Of a DNA stretch of 64,000 nt, positions 39,549-47,967 are shown piece by piece. Origin of the DNA: an uncultured Clostridium sp. (lineage in GTDB: Bacteria > Bacillota > Clostridia > Clostridiales > Clostridiaceae); contig UQQU01000001.1 in the NCBI GenBank assembly GCA_900543325.1, positions 1-64,000 of the forward strand, written 5' to 3'. Positions within the stretch are counted from its first letter, which is position 1, and each line of letters starts with the position of its first letter. Position numbers and translations under genes: made by a program. The notes beneath the pieces are model-generated. The model did no database searches. It was given only the letters and a program-made list of their open reading frames with translations, and was not told where the DNA came from.

Positions 39549-40568
39549 TTACTTTATATTTGTAGATTGGTTCAAAGTTAATTTTAATTCATATAATTCA
39601 TCTTTTAATTTACTAATAATATTATTTGCTTCCTTTAACTCTCTAGCATTTATTTCCTCGCATTCTCTTAATACTTGACTTTTTTCATTATTAAGCCTTG
39701 CTATTTCATCGGATTTTTCAAGTAGAATTTCTTGTATTTTATTATTCAACTCGTTGCTATATACTTTATATTCATTCTTTTCTTTTCTTAGATCTGAAAT
39801 TTCAGAAATATATCTTTCATTATCACTCTTTAAATATTCAAATCTCTGAAACTCTATTTTAGCCTCAGTTAACTGCAGTTCCAACAATTTTATTTTTTCT
39901 CTTAGTTCACTATTCTCCTCCTTAATAGCTTTATCCTCTTTAGATATATCAGAAAGTGATGCTATATGTAATTGTAAGTTTTCAATAACTTTAGACTTTT
40001 CATTTAACTCTTTTTCAACAGTGGTTAACGCTAAGTTAACTCTAGTAAAACTTTCTTTAGTTTCTTCTAATTCCTTATCTTTATTTCTAACTTCTATTTC
40101 ATTTTCTTTTATTTTTTTACTTAAAGAACTATTTTCCTCTTGCAATAAGGCTATAACTCTATCTTTTTTCTTTATTTCCCCCTTCATTTTTTCTGTACAT
40201 TTATCTTCTATATATGTAGCCATTTCTAAAGAGTTTACAAAGCACCCCTTTATAGACTCCATAAGAAAATTAAATCTGTCAATTTCACCTTTTCTATCTG
40301 CGAATTTATCATTACTTTCAAGCTTAAAAACCTCATATTGATTTAACAATGCTACTACCATACTTTCTGCATCGTCAAAGCTTGCTTGAAGTGAATTTAA
40401 TCTTTCTTTTGTAGATTTTTTTAGCTTTAACCCCTTAGTTTCTATCTTATCTTTATCTTTATCTTCCTGAGGCAAATCAAAGGAGTTTACTTCATTTTTT
40501 AAAGATTTTTCACTACTATTTTCAACTATTATTTCTTGATTTTCATTCATTTTATCATTATTTTTCAT
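39549..40568 (-). CDS. Coiled-coil DNA-binding-like protein, KfrA-like layout
   Basis: After a disordered N-terminus of about 45 residues comes a short segment resembling a ribbon-helix-helix unit (LKLKKSTKERLNSLQASFDDAESMVVALLNQYE, about 47-79). From about residue 110 to the end it is one long Glu/Lys coiled coil. Plasmid KfrA proteins share this plan of DNA-binding head and long coiled coil, and similar proteins act in partition or nucleoid organisation. AGAGG precedes the ATG. Its promoter carries four phased GTTAAC boxes, which suggests autorepression. The gene is divergent from a tyrosine recombinase. Confidence 0.55.
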   Translation of the reverse strand: MKNNDKMNENQEIIVENSSEKSLKNEVNSFDLPQEDKDKDKIETKGLKLKKSTKERLNSLQASFDDAESMVVALLNQYEVFKLESNDKFADRKGEIDRFNFLMESIKGCFVNSLEMATYIEDKCTEKMKGEIKKKDRVIALLQEENSSLSKKIKENEIEVRNKDKELEETKESFTRVNLALTTVEKELNEKSKVIENLQLHIASLSDISKEDKAIKEENSELREKIKLLELQLTEAKIEFQRFEYLKSDNERYISEISDLRKEKNEYKVYSNELNNKIQEILLEKSDEIARLNNEKSQVLRECEEINARELKEANNIISKLKDELYELKLTLNQSTNIK

Positions 40569-40598
40569 ATTCTTAAAACCTCTTTCGTTTTTAACTTA

Positions 40599-40667
40599 GT
40601 TAACTAAGGTTAACTAAGTTAACTTTAGTTAACTAGATAATATAATTATAACATATAAAAAGTTCAA
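40599..40667 (-). promoter_or_regulatory. Promoter and four-box GTTAAC operator of the coiled-coil gene
   Basis: GTTAAC occurs at 40599, 40609, 40618 and 40628, steps of 10, 9 and 10 bp, so every box falls on about the same face of the helix. On the minus strand, TTGAAC (40662-40667), 17 bp and TATATT (40639-40644) form a promoter that ends 5 bp before the first box. The boxes therefore cover the expected transcription start. Confidence 0.65.
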
Positions 40668-40700
40668 ATTATATAAAAAAATAACAATATTGTTTTATAG

Positions 40701-40736
40701 AAAAACTGCGCACATTCCCGAATGTGCGCAGTTTTT
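40701..40736. repeat. 16-bp perfect hairpin with CGCAGTTTT half-sites
   Basis: AAAAACTGCGCACATT (40701-40716) and AATGTGCGCAGTTTTT (40721-40736) are exact complements around CCCG. Further direct copies of CGCAGTTTT lie at 40798-40806 and 40820-40828, in the leader of the recombinase gene. It looks like a terminator but lies between divergent genes, where none is expected. Confidence 0.7.
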
Positions 40737-40746
40737 TCTAAAAACA

Positions 40747-40775
40747 TTGATATTAAGCCATTTATGTGGTATCAT
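40747..40775 (+). promoter_or_regulatory. Sigma-A promoter of the tyrosine recombinase
   Basis: TTGATA (40747-40752), a 17-bp spacer and TATCAT (40770-40775) lie after the hairpin. Both extra CGCAGTTTT copies fall inside the transcribed leader. Confidence 0.6.
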
Positions 40776-40870
40776 AAATATATAAAAATAAAAAATACGC
40801 AGTTTTTAAAATTAAAAAGCGCAGTTTTATTTTTAAGAAAAATGGATTTGTACAAGAAAGGAAATTTTAA

Positions 40871-41692
40871 ATGAATTTAAATGATGAAATGCTAGAGATG
40901 ATGAAATTCTACGAATTTTATAAACAAATGAAAGCATATGAAAAAAATAATGAGTTTACTGAAAAAACTCAAGAAAATTTCATCAAAACAGAGGGAGCAA
41001 ATAATATTTCTAAAAAAATAGCTCAAAAAACAGAGGGAGCAATTTTAAATGATAAAAAATCATATAAAAATGATGAAAATATAAAAGAAGAGGGTAAAAA
41101 AAAGAATTATAAAGCAACAAGACCATTAGAGGTTGAAGAATATGAAACTATAATCAAGCTATGTAAAGAAGGTTTTACTTATTTAGATAAAAACACAGGG
41201 AGAGAAAAAAAGTTTAGACCAAATCCCTCTTTAGCTTTTGCATTAGCACTTCAGGCAACATTAGGATTTAGAGCTTCAGATATAGTTAATTTGAAAGTTT
41301 CAGATTTTAATAGAAGTAAATTTGCTATTAAGGAGATAAAAACAGGTAAATGGCAAAATAGAGATTTAAATGATGCAATGTATAATAAATTATTGGAATA
41401 TGCAGTTAATAATAATTTAGATAAGGATGACTATATTTATCCGAATAAAATAAGAAATATGCAACAACAATTAAAAATAATAACTGACTATTTAGGCTAT
41501 AAAAATATTGGTACTCATTCATTCAGAAAGCTTTTTGCTCATACATTATATGAGGAATCAGGACATGATATAGAATTAGTTAGACATGTATTAAATCACT
41601 CCGATATAAAAACAACTATGAGATATCTAGGGGTAAGTATGAAGAAGTTAAAAGAAATGAGTAATAAAATAGATTTCTCTTATGCCTTATAA
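40871..41692 (+). CDS. Tyrosine recombinase with atypical N-terminus
   Basis: The catalytic domain (about residues 80-265) has LGFRASDIVNLKV (Arg), KEIKTGKWQNRDL (probable Lys), HSFRKLFAHTLYE (His and Arg), LNHSDIKTTMRYLG (His and the nucleophile Tyr). The usual SAM-like core-binding domain is replaced by about 75 charged, low-complexity residues containing KTEGA twice. The 273-residue length suits a plasmid- or element-type resolvase. AAAGG precedes ATG 40871. Its flanks are full of repeats that may be its targets. No phage or transposon genes adjoin it. Confidence 0.75.
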   Translation: MNLNDEMLEMMKFYEFYKQMKAYEKNNEFTEKTQENFIKTEGANNISKKIAQKTEGAILNDKKSYKNDENIKEEGKKKNYKATRPLEVEEYETIIKLCKEGFTYLDKNTGREKKFRPNPSLAFALALQATLGFRASDIVNLKVSDFNRSKFAIKEIKTGKWQNRDLNDAMYNKLLEYAVNNNLDKDDYIYPNKIRNMQQQLKIITDYLGYKNIGTHSFRKLFAHTLYEESGHDIELVRHVLNHSDIKTTMRYLGVSMKKLKEMSNKIDFSYAL

Positions 41693-41705
41693 AACAGAGG
41701 GAGCA
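40985..41705 (+). repeat. Three direct copies of AAAACAGAGGGAGCA
   Basis: The exact 15-mer lies at 40985-40999, 41027-41041 and 41691-41705. The first two are inside the recombinase frame, 42 bp apart. The third overlaps the stop codon and lies in noncoding DNA, so conservation at the protein level alone does not explain it. Confidence 0.7.
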
Positions 41706-41760
41706 TTCTAAAAATTTTCATCGTTAATTTGCTTTTTCTCAATATTAATCAATCATGAAC

Positions 41761-41800
41761 AAAAATACCGCATATTCTTTTTGAATAATACGGTATTTTT
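41761..41800 (+). terminator. Terminator, probably bidirectional
   Basis: AAAAATACCG (41761-41770) and CGGTATTTTT (41791-41800) are exact; the inner stem is imperfect. It lies 69 bp after the recombinase stop. The remaining 174 bp to the next gene hold nothing I can name. Confidence 0.75.
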
Positions 41801-41974
41801 AATTATTAATATTTAATTTTATTTTCGTAATATATTAAAATTTCGAAATAATTTTGCATTAAATATCTCTTCATGAAAATATCATCTGTATTCTGTTTCC
41901 AAAATATCAATACTCTTCTTTAGTTTATTCTATTATACCTAAAAATAATTATTTCCAATATCCTGTTAATCCTC

Positions 41975-42301
41975 TTATTTCATTAACTTTCTTTCAGTTT
42001 TTGATAAGAAAGTTTCTAACGCTTCAGCAAGATCAATATTCATACGTTCAGCTAAAATAATGACCCACCATATACATTCGCCAAGCTTATGTTCTAGTTC
42101 AGTTTTACTTTCACTATTTGTTGGCCAACGCCCCTGATCAGCCATTGTCAGACGACCAACTAAACCTGCATCTGTCAAAAACGCCAATGCATCCTCTTCT
42201 ACTGTCCATTCTTTTTCATGATATTTTCTTTCCAAATCATGATATAGTTTTCTTATTTGAACTGAACGTTCAACTATTTCATCAAAGTTCATATCTTTCA
42301 T
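41975..42301 (-). CDS. MazG-like nucleotide pyrophosphohydrolase
   Basis: This all-alpha NTP-PPase-like protein has the pattern ELEHKLGECIWWVIILAERMNIDLAEALETFL (about residues 68-99). There the Glu and Asp residues correspond to the Mg-binding ExxE and ExxD positions of MazG. At 108 residues it is a single-domain form. Such proteins hydrolyse non-canonical or house-cleaning nucleotides. GAAGGAT lies close before ATG 42301. It is a lone gene between two non-coding stretches. Confidence 0.75.
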   Translation of the reverse strand: MKDMNFDEIVERSVQIRKLYHDLERKYHEKEWTVEEDALAFLTDAGLVGRLTMADQGRWPTNSESKTELEHKLGECIWWVIILAERMNIDLAEALETFLSKTERKLMK

Positions 42302-42551
42302 CTTATCCTTCTTCTTTCTTAAGAATTTTTAATTTATACATTATTATAACATATTTTTTCTAATTCTCACTATCTACAAACTACTCATCATATATTTAAA
42401 TTACAAACTTAATAATATAAGGATTTCAATACTAAGCATCTCTAATTCCTTAGTTCCCATAATATCCTTCACTTTATAACTCTTTTTAAATTTCTATTTT
42501 AATTATATCACACAATAATCATTACCTATTTTTACTATTATAAATACAAAA

Positions 42552-42586
42552 ATGGATCATATCTAAATTTGTAAGATATAATCCAT
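42552..42586 (-). terminator. Terminator of the purine hydroxylase operon
   Basis: ATGGATCATATCTAA (42552-42566) pairs with TAAGATATAATCCAT (42572-42586) with one mismatch, and TTTTTGT follows on the minus strand. The rest of the 42302-42600 gap is AT-rich and empty. Confidence 0.8.
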
Positions 42587-42600
42587 CTACACATAAACTA

Positions 42601-43530
42601 TTATTTTCTTTTTAAAGCTACCAATACCTTTTCACAAGTTACTGGCAATTCATAAAATCTAACGCCAATAGCATCATAAATTGCATTTAAAATAGCTGGT
42701 GCCGTTGGTAACATTACTGGTTCACCTAATCCCTTTGCACCAAAAGGTCCAGTAGATTCATTTTCTTCAACAAAATATGATTTTATATTAGGCATATCCA
42801 TAGAAGTAGGGATAATATAATTAGAAAAATTGGTATTTTTAATTTTTCCTTTATTTAAATTAATTTCTTCCATAAGGGCATATCCCATTCCCATTAAACA
42901 TCCACCTTCTACTTGACCTTCTGCTAAAGTAGGATTAATAATTTTCCCTGCATCATTAACCGCTACAATTTCTAATATATCTACCTTACCAGTTTCAGTA
43001 TCTACTATAACAGTAGCTCTTTGTGCTCCAAATGTATATGGCCAATAAGGATTACCTTGTCCATCTTTCTCATGGATTTTTGATGTAGTTGCCTTAAAAT
43101 ACCCATCTTCAAATGTTGAAATATTATTTTTACTCATATCTTGAAGTATATTTTTAATCTGATCAGATGAAGTTATTTTTTCTGTCTTATTAATAACATT
43201 ATTAATATTATCTCTCAATTTATTACAAGCATTTAAAACAGCATTACCAGTATTATAAGTCTGTCTACTAGCTGCAGCTGTACCTGAATCCTTCATGGTA
43301 CTTGTATTTGTATTAATTATATTAACTAATTTTTCATCTATATTTAAAGTTTTAGTAGCAATTTGCCACATCACACTTTTCCCACCAGATCCTACATCTG
43401 ATACCTCAACATAAATATTAATAGTTCCATTACTTTCTATTTTAGCAGTTGCTCTTGATTCATCAGGAAATCCATTACCATAACCAGTACCATAAAAAGT
43501 TGAGGCATATCCAATACCTTTCTTTTTCAT
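42601..43530 (-). CDS. Molybdenum hydroxylase, molybdopterin subunit C-terminal half
   Basis: This 309-residue protein equals the C-terminal half of a xanthine dehydrogenase molybdopterin subunit. It begins KKKGIGYASTFYGTGYGNG, where the one-piece paralogue at 48.9 kb reads RRGLGVACFSYF. It contains SDVGSGGKSVMWQIA, TAAASRQTYNTGNAV and, near the end, GPFGAKGLGEPVMLPTAPAI with the likely catalytic Glu. It has its own GGAG site and ATG, 12 bp after the N-terminal half, in the same reading frame. The size pattern matches the L/M split of nicotinate dehydrogenase in Eubacterium barkeri. The substrate is probably a purine, from context. Confidence 0.8.
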   Translation of the reverse strand: MKKKGIGYASTFYGTGYGNGFPDESRATAKIESNGTINIYVEVSDVGSGGKSVMWQIATKTLNIDEKLVNIINTNTSTMKDSGTAAASRQTYNTGNAVLNACNKLRDNINNVINKTEKITSSDQIKNILQDMSKNNISTFEDGYFKATTSKIHEKDGQGNPYWPYTFGAQRATVIVDTETGKVDILEIVAVNDAGKIINPTLAEGQVEGGCLMGMGYALMEEINLNKGKIKNTNFSNYIIPTSMDMPNIKSYFVEENESTGPFGAKGLGEPVMLPTAPAILNAIYDAIGVRFYELPVTCEKVLVALKRK

Positions 43531-43542
43531 TTTAACTACTCC

Positions 43543-44784
43543 TTATAAATCAACTCCATCAATAGAAGCTAATTTCTCTATACACTTTTTAATTCCAACA
43601 CTTTCTTCTAACTTTTGTCCAGTTGCAGTATAGCTTCCACATGTAAAAGCATTAATACTTCTAAATTTAAGGGGATGAATATTAAGCTTTTCTGCCAATA
43701 TATCCATTTGAGACTCACAAGCTATTGGAACTTGTGCTGCTCCAAACCCTCTCATAGCTCCACAAAATGGATTATTAGTATAAACAGCATATGCTTTTAT
43801 ATCTACATTAGGAATTTCATAAGGTCCTGTAGCATGTACCGCTGCCTTTCTTACAACATTAATTCCCCAAGATACATAAGCCCCAGTGTCAGCATATATT
43901 CTAGCCTTTAGTGCAGATAATTTTCCATCACTATTAACAGCTGTTTTATAATACATTTTCATTGGATGTCTCTTACTATGCGATATAGTAGATTCTTCTC
44001 TTGAGTAAATTATTTTAACTGGTCTTTTAGTTATATAAGATGCAATAGCTGCATGACATTGAGGATTTATATCTTCTCTTCCACCAAAGGCTCCTCCAAT
44101 AGACATATTAATAACATTAACCTTTTTTTCTTTTAAGTTAAGACATCTGGCTACTTCTTCCCTATCATAATGTGGATATTGTGTTGCAACATATAGATCT
44201 AATTCATTGTTGCTTTTATAATTTGCAATAGCTACCTCAGGCTGCATAAAAGCATGATCAGTCATCTGTGTATAATAGGTGTTAACTGTAATGAACTTAG
44301 AATTTCTAAAAGCCTCTTCAATATTTCCCTTTTTAATTTCTATATCATATAAAATATTATTTTCCTTACCTAAAATAGGTGCATTACTTTTTAATGCATC
44401 TTCTATTGTAAATATTCCTTTATATTCTTCATATTCTACATTAACTTTTTCTAAAGCTCTCTCTAAACTTGCTTTATCCTTCGCTATCACTAATACTATA
44501 CAATCACCAATTCTTTTTATAATATCTTTAACTAAAATAGGAATATCTTTAAAAACTACACCATGAGTAATTTCACCTGGTATACCTTTATAATCAATAA
44601 CATCAATTACACCATCTAATTTTTTAACTTCATCTATATTTATAGACTTAACTTTTCCGTAAGCAATAGTGCTTCTCTTAACTCCTGCATAAAGCATATT
44701 TTCAAATTCTAAATCATCTGGGAATGTTGCTTTACCTAATACTTTCTCATATGCATCTGGCCTTATTACACTTTTACCAACCAA
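43543..44784 (-). CDS. Molybdenum hydroxylase, molybdopterin subunit N-terminal half
   Basis: These 413 residues match the N-terminal half of XDH-type molybdopterin subunits. There is the N-terminal hammerhead domain (about 1-110, PDAYEKVLGKATFPDD). Then come HAFMQPEVAIANY (conserved Glu), GGAFGGREDINPQCH and CGAMRGFGAAQVPIACESQMD (conserved Arg). It stops with TAA where one-piece homologues continue. The start is a TTG (44784), with GGAGGTG 5 bp upstream. It must assemble with the product of the following gene to form the Mo site. Confidence 0.82.
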   Translation of the reverse strand: MVGKSVIRPDAYEKVLGKATFPDDLEFENMLYAGVKRSTIAYGKVKSINIDEVKKLDGVIDVIDYKGIPGEITHGVVFKDIPILVKDIIKRIGDCIVLVIAKDKASLERALEKVNVEYEEYKGIFTIEDALKSNAPILGKENNILYDIEIKKGNIEEAFRNSKFITVNTYYTQMTDHAFMQPEVAIANYKSNNELDLYVATQYPHYDREEVARCLNLKEKKVNVINMSIGGAFGGREDINPQCHAAIASYITKRPVKIIYSREESTISHSKRHPMKMYYKTAVNSDGKLSALKARIYADTGAYVSWGINVVRKAAVHATGPYEIPNVDIKAYAVYTNNPFCGAMRGFGAAQVPIACESQMDILAEKLNIHPLKFRSINAFTCGSYTATGQKLEESVGIKKCIEKLASIDGVDL

Positions 44785-44809
44785 CTTTTCACCTCCAAAA
44801 GTATTAGGG

Positions 44810-45286
44810 CTATTTATTATTTAATTTATCTTGAGCTAACATTACAGCTTGTATTATTTTTTTATATCCTGTACATCTACAGAGATTTCCTGATAAAGAC
44901 ACTTTAATTTCCTCTTCACTTGCATTTGGTTTTTCATCTAAAAGTGCTTTTGCACTTAGTATCATACCTGGAGTACAATAACCACATTGAATAGCTCCAA
45001 CCTCCATAAAAGCTTCTTGTATTGGATGAAGTTTATCTTTATCTGAAACACCTTCAATTGTTATTACATTTTTTCCATCAGCAGAAGAGGCCAACATTAA
45101 GCAAGAATTAATTGCTTTCCCATTAACAATAACTGTACATGCACCGCATTCTCCTTCGCCACAGCCTTCTTTAGTTCCTTTTAACTTTAAATCATCTCTT
45201 AGAAAATCAATTAATCTTATTGATGGATCAATATCTTTAGTATAATTTATTCCATTTACATTAATAGAAACCTTAATATTAAACAC
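44810..45286 (-). CDS. Molybdenum hydroxylase 2, [2Fe-2S] subunit
   Basis: This small electron-transfer subunit has two [2Fe-2S] clusters. The plant-ferredoxin cluster is in KEGCGEGECGACTVIVNGKAINSC (about residues 40-63). The second cluster is in IQCGYCTPGM and NLCRCTGYKKI (about 100-145). The 158 residues are family length. The GTG start (45286) overlaps the preceding FAD gene by 8 bp, so translation is coupled. The ribosome site is poor and the exact start is uncertain. Confidence 0.88.
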   Translation of the reverse strand: MFNIKVSINVNGINYTKDIDPSIRLIDFLRDDLKLKGTKEGCGEGECGACTVIVNGKAINSCLMLASSADGKNVITIEGVSDKDKLHPIQEAFMEVGAIQCGYCTPGMILSAKALLDEKPNASEEEIKVSLSGNLCRCTGYKKIIQAVMLAQDKLNNK

Positions 45287-46127
45287 CTTCTATCTTTAAT
45301 GCATTATATAAAGCTTTCTTATACATACCTTTAACAGCCTCTTTTTTAAAATCCACAGTACTTCTTCCATTTATGCTGTTATATACTGCATTTTCTAAAA
45401 TACTTAGAATTTCATTTTCAAATAGAGCTTCTTTTTTTTCGTTTATTACAACTCTTCTAACATCTGCAACTTCAAATGGTACTTTACCTGCTGCACCAAT
45501 AACTACACTTATATCTTTTACTATATCTTCTTCTAAAGTTAATCTTACAGCCACACTTATTCTAGCTATAGCTAAAGAATTTCTCTTTCCAAGTTTGTAG
45601 TACCCACTTATACTATTCTTTTTAGGAATAATAAATTTTGTTATTATTTCTTTTTCTCTTAAATGTTCAATATTATAATTTTTAAAATAATCTATTAAAC
45701 TAACTTCTCTAACACCATCAATAGACTCTAAGATTATTTTACTATCTAAAGCCATTAAACAAGGTATTGAATCTGCTGCCGAGGCACCATTTGCTACATT
45801 TCCACCTATAGTAGCGACATTTCTTATTTGTGGAGATCCCATAGTTTTACTACATTCATATAAAGAGTTATATCTCTTTTTTATTATTTCACTTTCTTTA
45901 AGTTCACTAAAGGTTACCATAGATCCAATAGATATACTATCATCTTTTTCTTCTATGTTTTTTAATTCTTCTATATTACCTATATCTAATAAACTAGCTG
46001 GTATATGTTTATTTTTTCTAATATCAATAACTAAATCTGTACCACCTGCTAATACTTTTATACTCTCTTCATTATATAATATTTTCTTTGCTTCATCTAA
46101 AGTATTTGGTTTAAATATCTCAATCAA
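45279..46127 (-). CDS. Molybdenum hydroxylase 2, FAD subunit
   Basis: This FAD subunit of the CO-dehydrogenase/XDH type has the flavin motifs VLAGGTDLV (about residue 24), SPQIRNVATIGGNVANGASAADSIPCLMALD (about 97-127) and the C-terminal CODH-type domain. TTG 46127 is chosen as start because GGTGAG lies just upstream and the protein then aligns with its paralogue at 48 kb. An in-frame ATG at 46157 has no ribosome site and would add ten residues. Confidence 0.85.
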   Translation of the reverse strand: MIEIFKPNTLDEAKKILYNEESIKVLAGGTDLVIDIRKNKHIPASLLDIGNIEELKNIEEKDDSISIGSMVTFSELKESEIIKKRYNSLYECSKTMGSPQIRNVATIGGNVANGASAADSIPCLMALDSKIILESIDGVREVSLIDYFKNYNIEHLREKEIITKFIIPKKNSISGYYKLGKRNSLAIARISVAVRLTLEEDIVKDISVVIGAAGKVPFEVADVRRVVINEKKEALFENEILSILENAVYNSINGRSTVDFKKEAVKGMYKKALYNALKIEGV

Positions 46128-46180
46128 AAACTCACCACTCTTTACTTTAATAAGCATTTATATTTTAAACTCATATAATT

Positions 46181-47461
46181 CTATAAAATAGGTTCATTAA
46201 CAAGATTTCCTGAAACATATCTTTCAATAATATTATTAGAATTTCCTATATATAAGAACTTTTGCAATCTCTCTTCTATTGAAATATTATTTTCAATAAG
46301 TAAATCACTATCATCTATAATTAAAGCATCAAACTCATAACCTTCTTCAAAGCTACCAACTTTACCAAAGAATTTCCCTCCACCTTTAGTTGCTAAATAA
46401 AATAACTCTGCTGTTGTAAATTTTTCTTCAACTTTATTACTATTAAGCCATCTTAAATTTGATACTTGAGCTGAAGAGGTTATAACTTCTGGTATTGATA
46501 GAGTATGTCCACCTGATATATCTGAAGCTAATCCAACATTAACTTTTCTTTCAATTAATCTTCTAATTGGAGCTATTCCACTAGATAAATTTAAATTAGA
46601 TGTTGGACAATGAGCTATAAATACCTTTTTATCTCTTAATAGATCTATTTCCTCTTCATTCACTAATACACAGTGAGCCATTATAGTCTTATTTTCTTTT
46701 AATAAATTTGCTTTATCATACACTTCAGTATAATTTCTACATTCAGGATGTAGCTTTTTGACTAATTCTATTTCACCTGAGTTTTCACAAAGATGAGATT
46801 GCACTGGCACATCATATTGGTCTGCTATCTCTCCTAATTTTTTTAATAATTCAAAACTACAGGTTGGAACAAATCTTGGAGTTATTATTGGTCTTACTAA
46901 TTTATACTTATCCTTATATTCTTTTATTAATTCCATAGTTTCTGAAATTGATTTATTAGTATCTTCTATTAATACATCTGGAGATTCTCTATCCATATTA
47001 ACCTTTCCAATATATGCTCCTAATCCAGATTTATTAAATAAATCTAAAAGTAATTTTGTGCTTTCTTTATGAATTGTATTAAATATACAACATCTAGTAG
47101 TTCCAACACTCCATATTTTTCTTATTAACTTCTTATATACATTCTCAGCATATTGTAAATCTTCATATTTTGCTTCTTCAGGAAATGTATATTTATTTAG
47201 CCATGGCATTAACTCCTTATCTAAACCTAATCCCATATTAGGGAATTGTGGAGCATGTAAGTGCAAATCAATGAATCCAGGAATAATTAATTTATCTCCA
47301 TAGTCCTTTATATTAATACATTTATACTTTAATGGCAATTCATTATAAACGCCTTTAACTCTTTCATCTTCTACTACTATTATTCCATTATTTATAACTT
47401 CATATTTTCCAAATATTTTTGTATATATTATATTTCCTTTTATGCCATAAAGTTCTTTCAA
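46181..47461 (-). CDS. guaD: Guanine deaminase
   Basis: This amidohydrolase converts guanine to xanthine and ammonia. The metal-binding HLH is in GFIDLHLHAPQFPNMGLGLD, a guanine-deaminase signature. The other ligands lie in PVQSHLCENSGE, MAHCVLVNEEE and VGLASDISGGH. The start is probably TTG 47461, with GGGGAG 9 bp upstream, giving 426 residues. The gene sits between two hydroxylase sets, so its product xanthine is the obvious substrate for at least one of them. Confidence 0.9.
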   Translation of the reverse strand: MKELYGIKGNIIYTKIFGKYEVINNGIIVVEDERVKGVYNELPLKYKCINIKDYGDKLIIPGFIDLHLHAPQFPNMGLGLDKELMPWLNKYTFPEEAKYEDLQYAENVYKKLIRKIWSVGTTRCCIFNTIHKESTKLLLDLFNKSGLGAYIGKVNMDRESPDVLIEDTNKSISETMELIKEYKDKYKLVRPIITPRFVPTCSFELLKKLGEIADQYDVPVQSHLCENSGEIELVKKLHPECRNYTEVYDKANLLKENKTIMAHCVLVNEEEIDLLRDKKVFIAHCPTSNLNLSSGIAPIRRLIERKVNVGLASDISGGHTLSIPEVITSSAQVSNLRWLNSNKVEEKFTTAELFYLATKGGGKFFGKVGSFEEGYEFDALIIDDSDLLIENNISIEERLQKFLYIGNSNNIIERYVSGNLVNEPIL

Positions 47462-47489
47462 TTTAAATCTCCCCTTAGTCAATATTTAA

Positions 47490-47966
47490 TTATTTTTTCT
47501 GCAAAGACTTTTTAGTTGCCTTAAATATTTTTTGGTATCCTGTACATCTACATAAATGTCCTGATAACTCTCTTTTTATTTCTTCATCTGTATATTCTTT
47601 TCCACTATTAACTAATGCTGTTGTTGTTAAGACAAGTCCTGGTGTACAAAATCCACATTGAATAGCACCTTCATCTATATATGCTTGCTGAACCTTGCTT
47701 AACTTTCCATTTTTAGCTACACCTTCAATAGTTAATATTTTTTTCTTATCAGCCCATATAGCAAGATAAATACATGAATCTACTGGTATTCCATCTATAA
47801 GAACAGTACAAGCTCCACATTCACCTACAGAACATCCTCTTTTTACTCCAGTTAAAAAAAGTCTATTTCTTAATACCTCTAGAAGAGATTCTCTAATATC
47901 AACTTCTATGTTATATTCAGTATCATTTACTATAATATTAATTTTCTTCATTATAGAATCATTCAT
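47490..47966 (-). CDS. Xanthine dehydrogenase-type [2Fe-2S] subunit (set 1)
   Basis: Cluster motifs are KRGCSVGECGACTVLIDGIPVDSC (about residues 42-65) and IQCGFCTPGL with HLCRCTGYQKI (about 102-148). ATG 47966 begins the frame right after the FAD gene; GAGG lies about 9 bp upstream. Its 158 residues equal those of the paralogue at 44.8 kb, with which it shares the overall plan but many substitutions, so the two sets are not a recent duplication. Confidence 0.88.
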   Translation of the reverse strand: MNDSIMKKINIIVNDTEYNIEVDIRESLLEVLRNRLFLTGVKRGCSVGECGACTVLIDGIPVDSCIYLAIWADKKKILTIEGVAKNGKLSKVQQAYIDEGAIQCGFCTPGLVLTTTALVNSGKEYTDEEIKRELSGHLCRCTGYQKIFKATKKSLQKK

Positions 47967-47967
47967 C

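Noticed and set aside
43531..43542. Selenocysteine readthrough joining the two Mo-subunit halves
   Set aside because: The stop is TAA, not TGA, and the second half has its own ribosome site.
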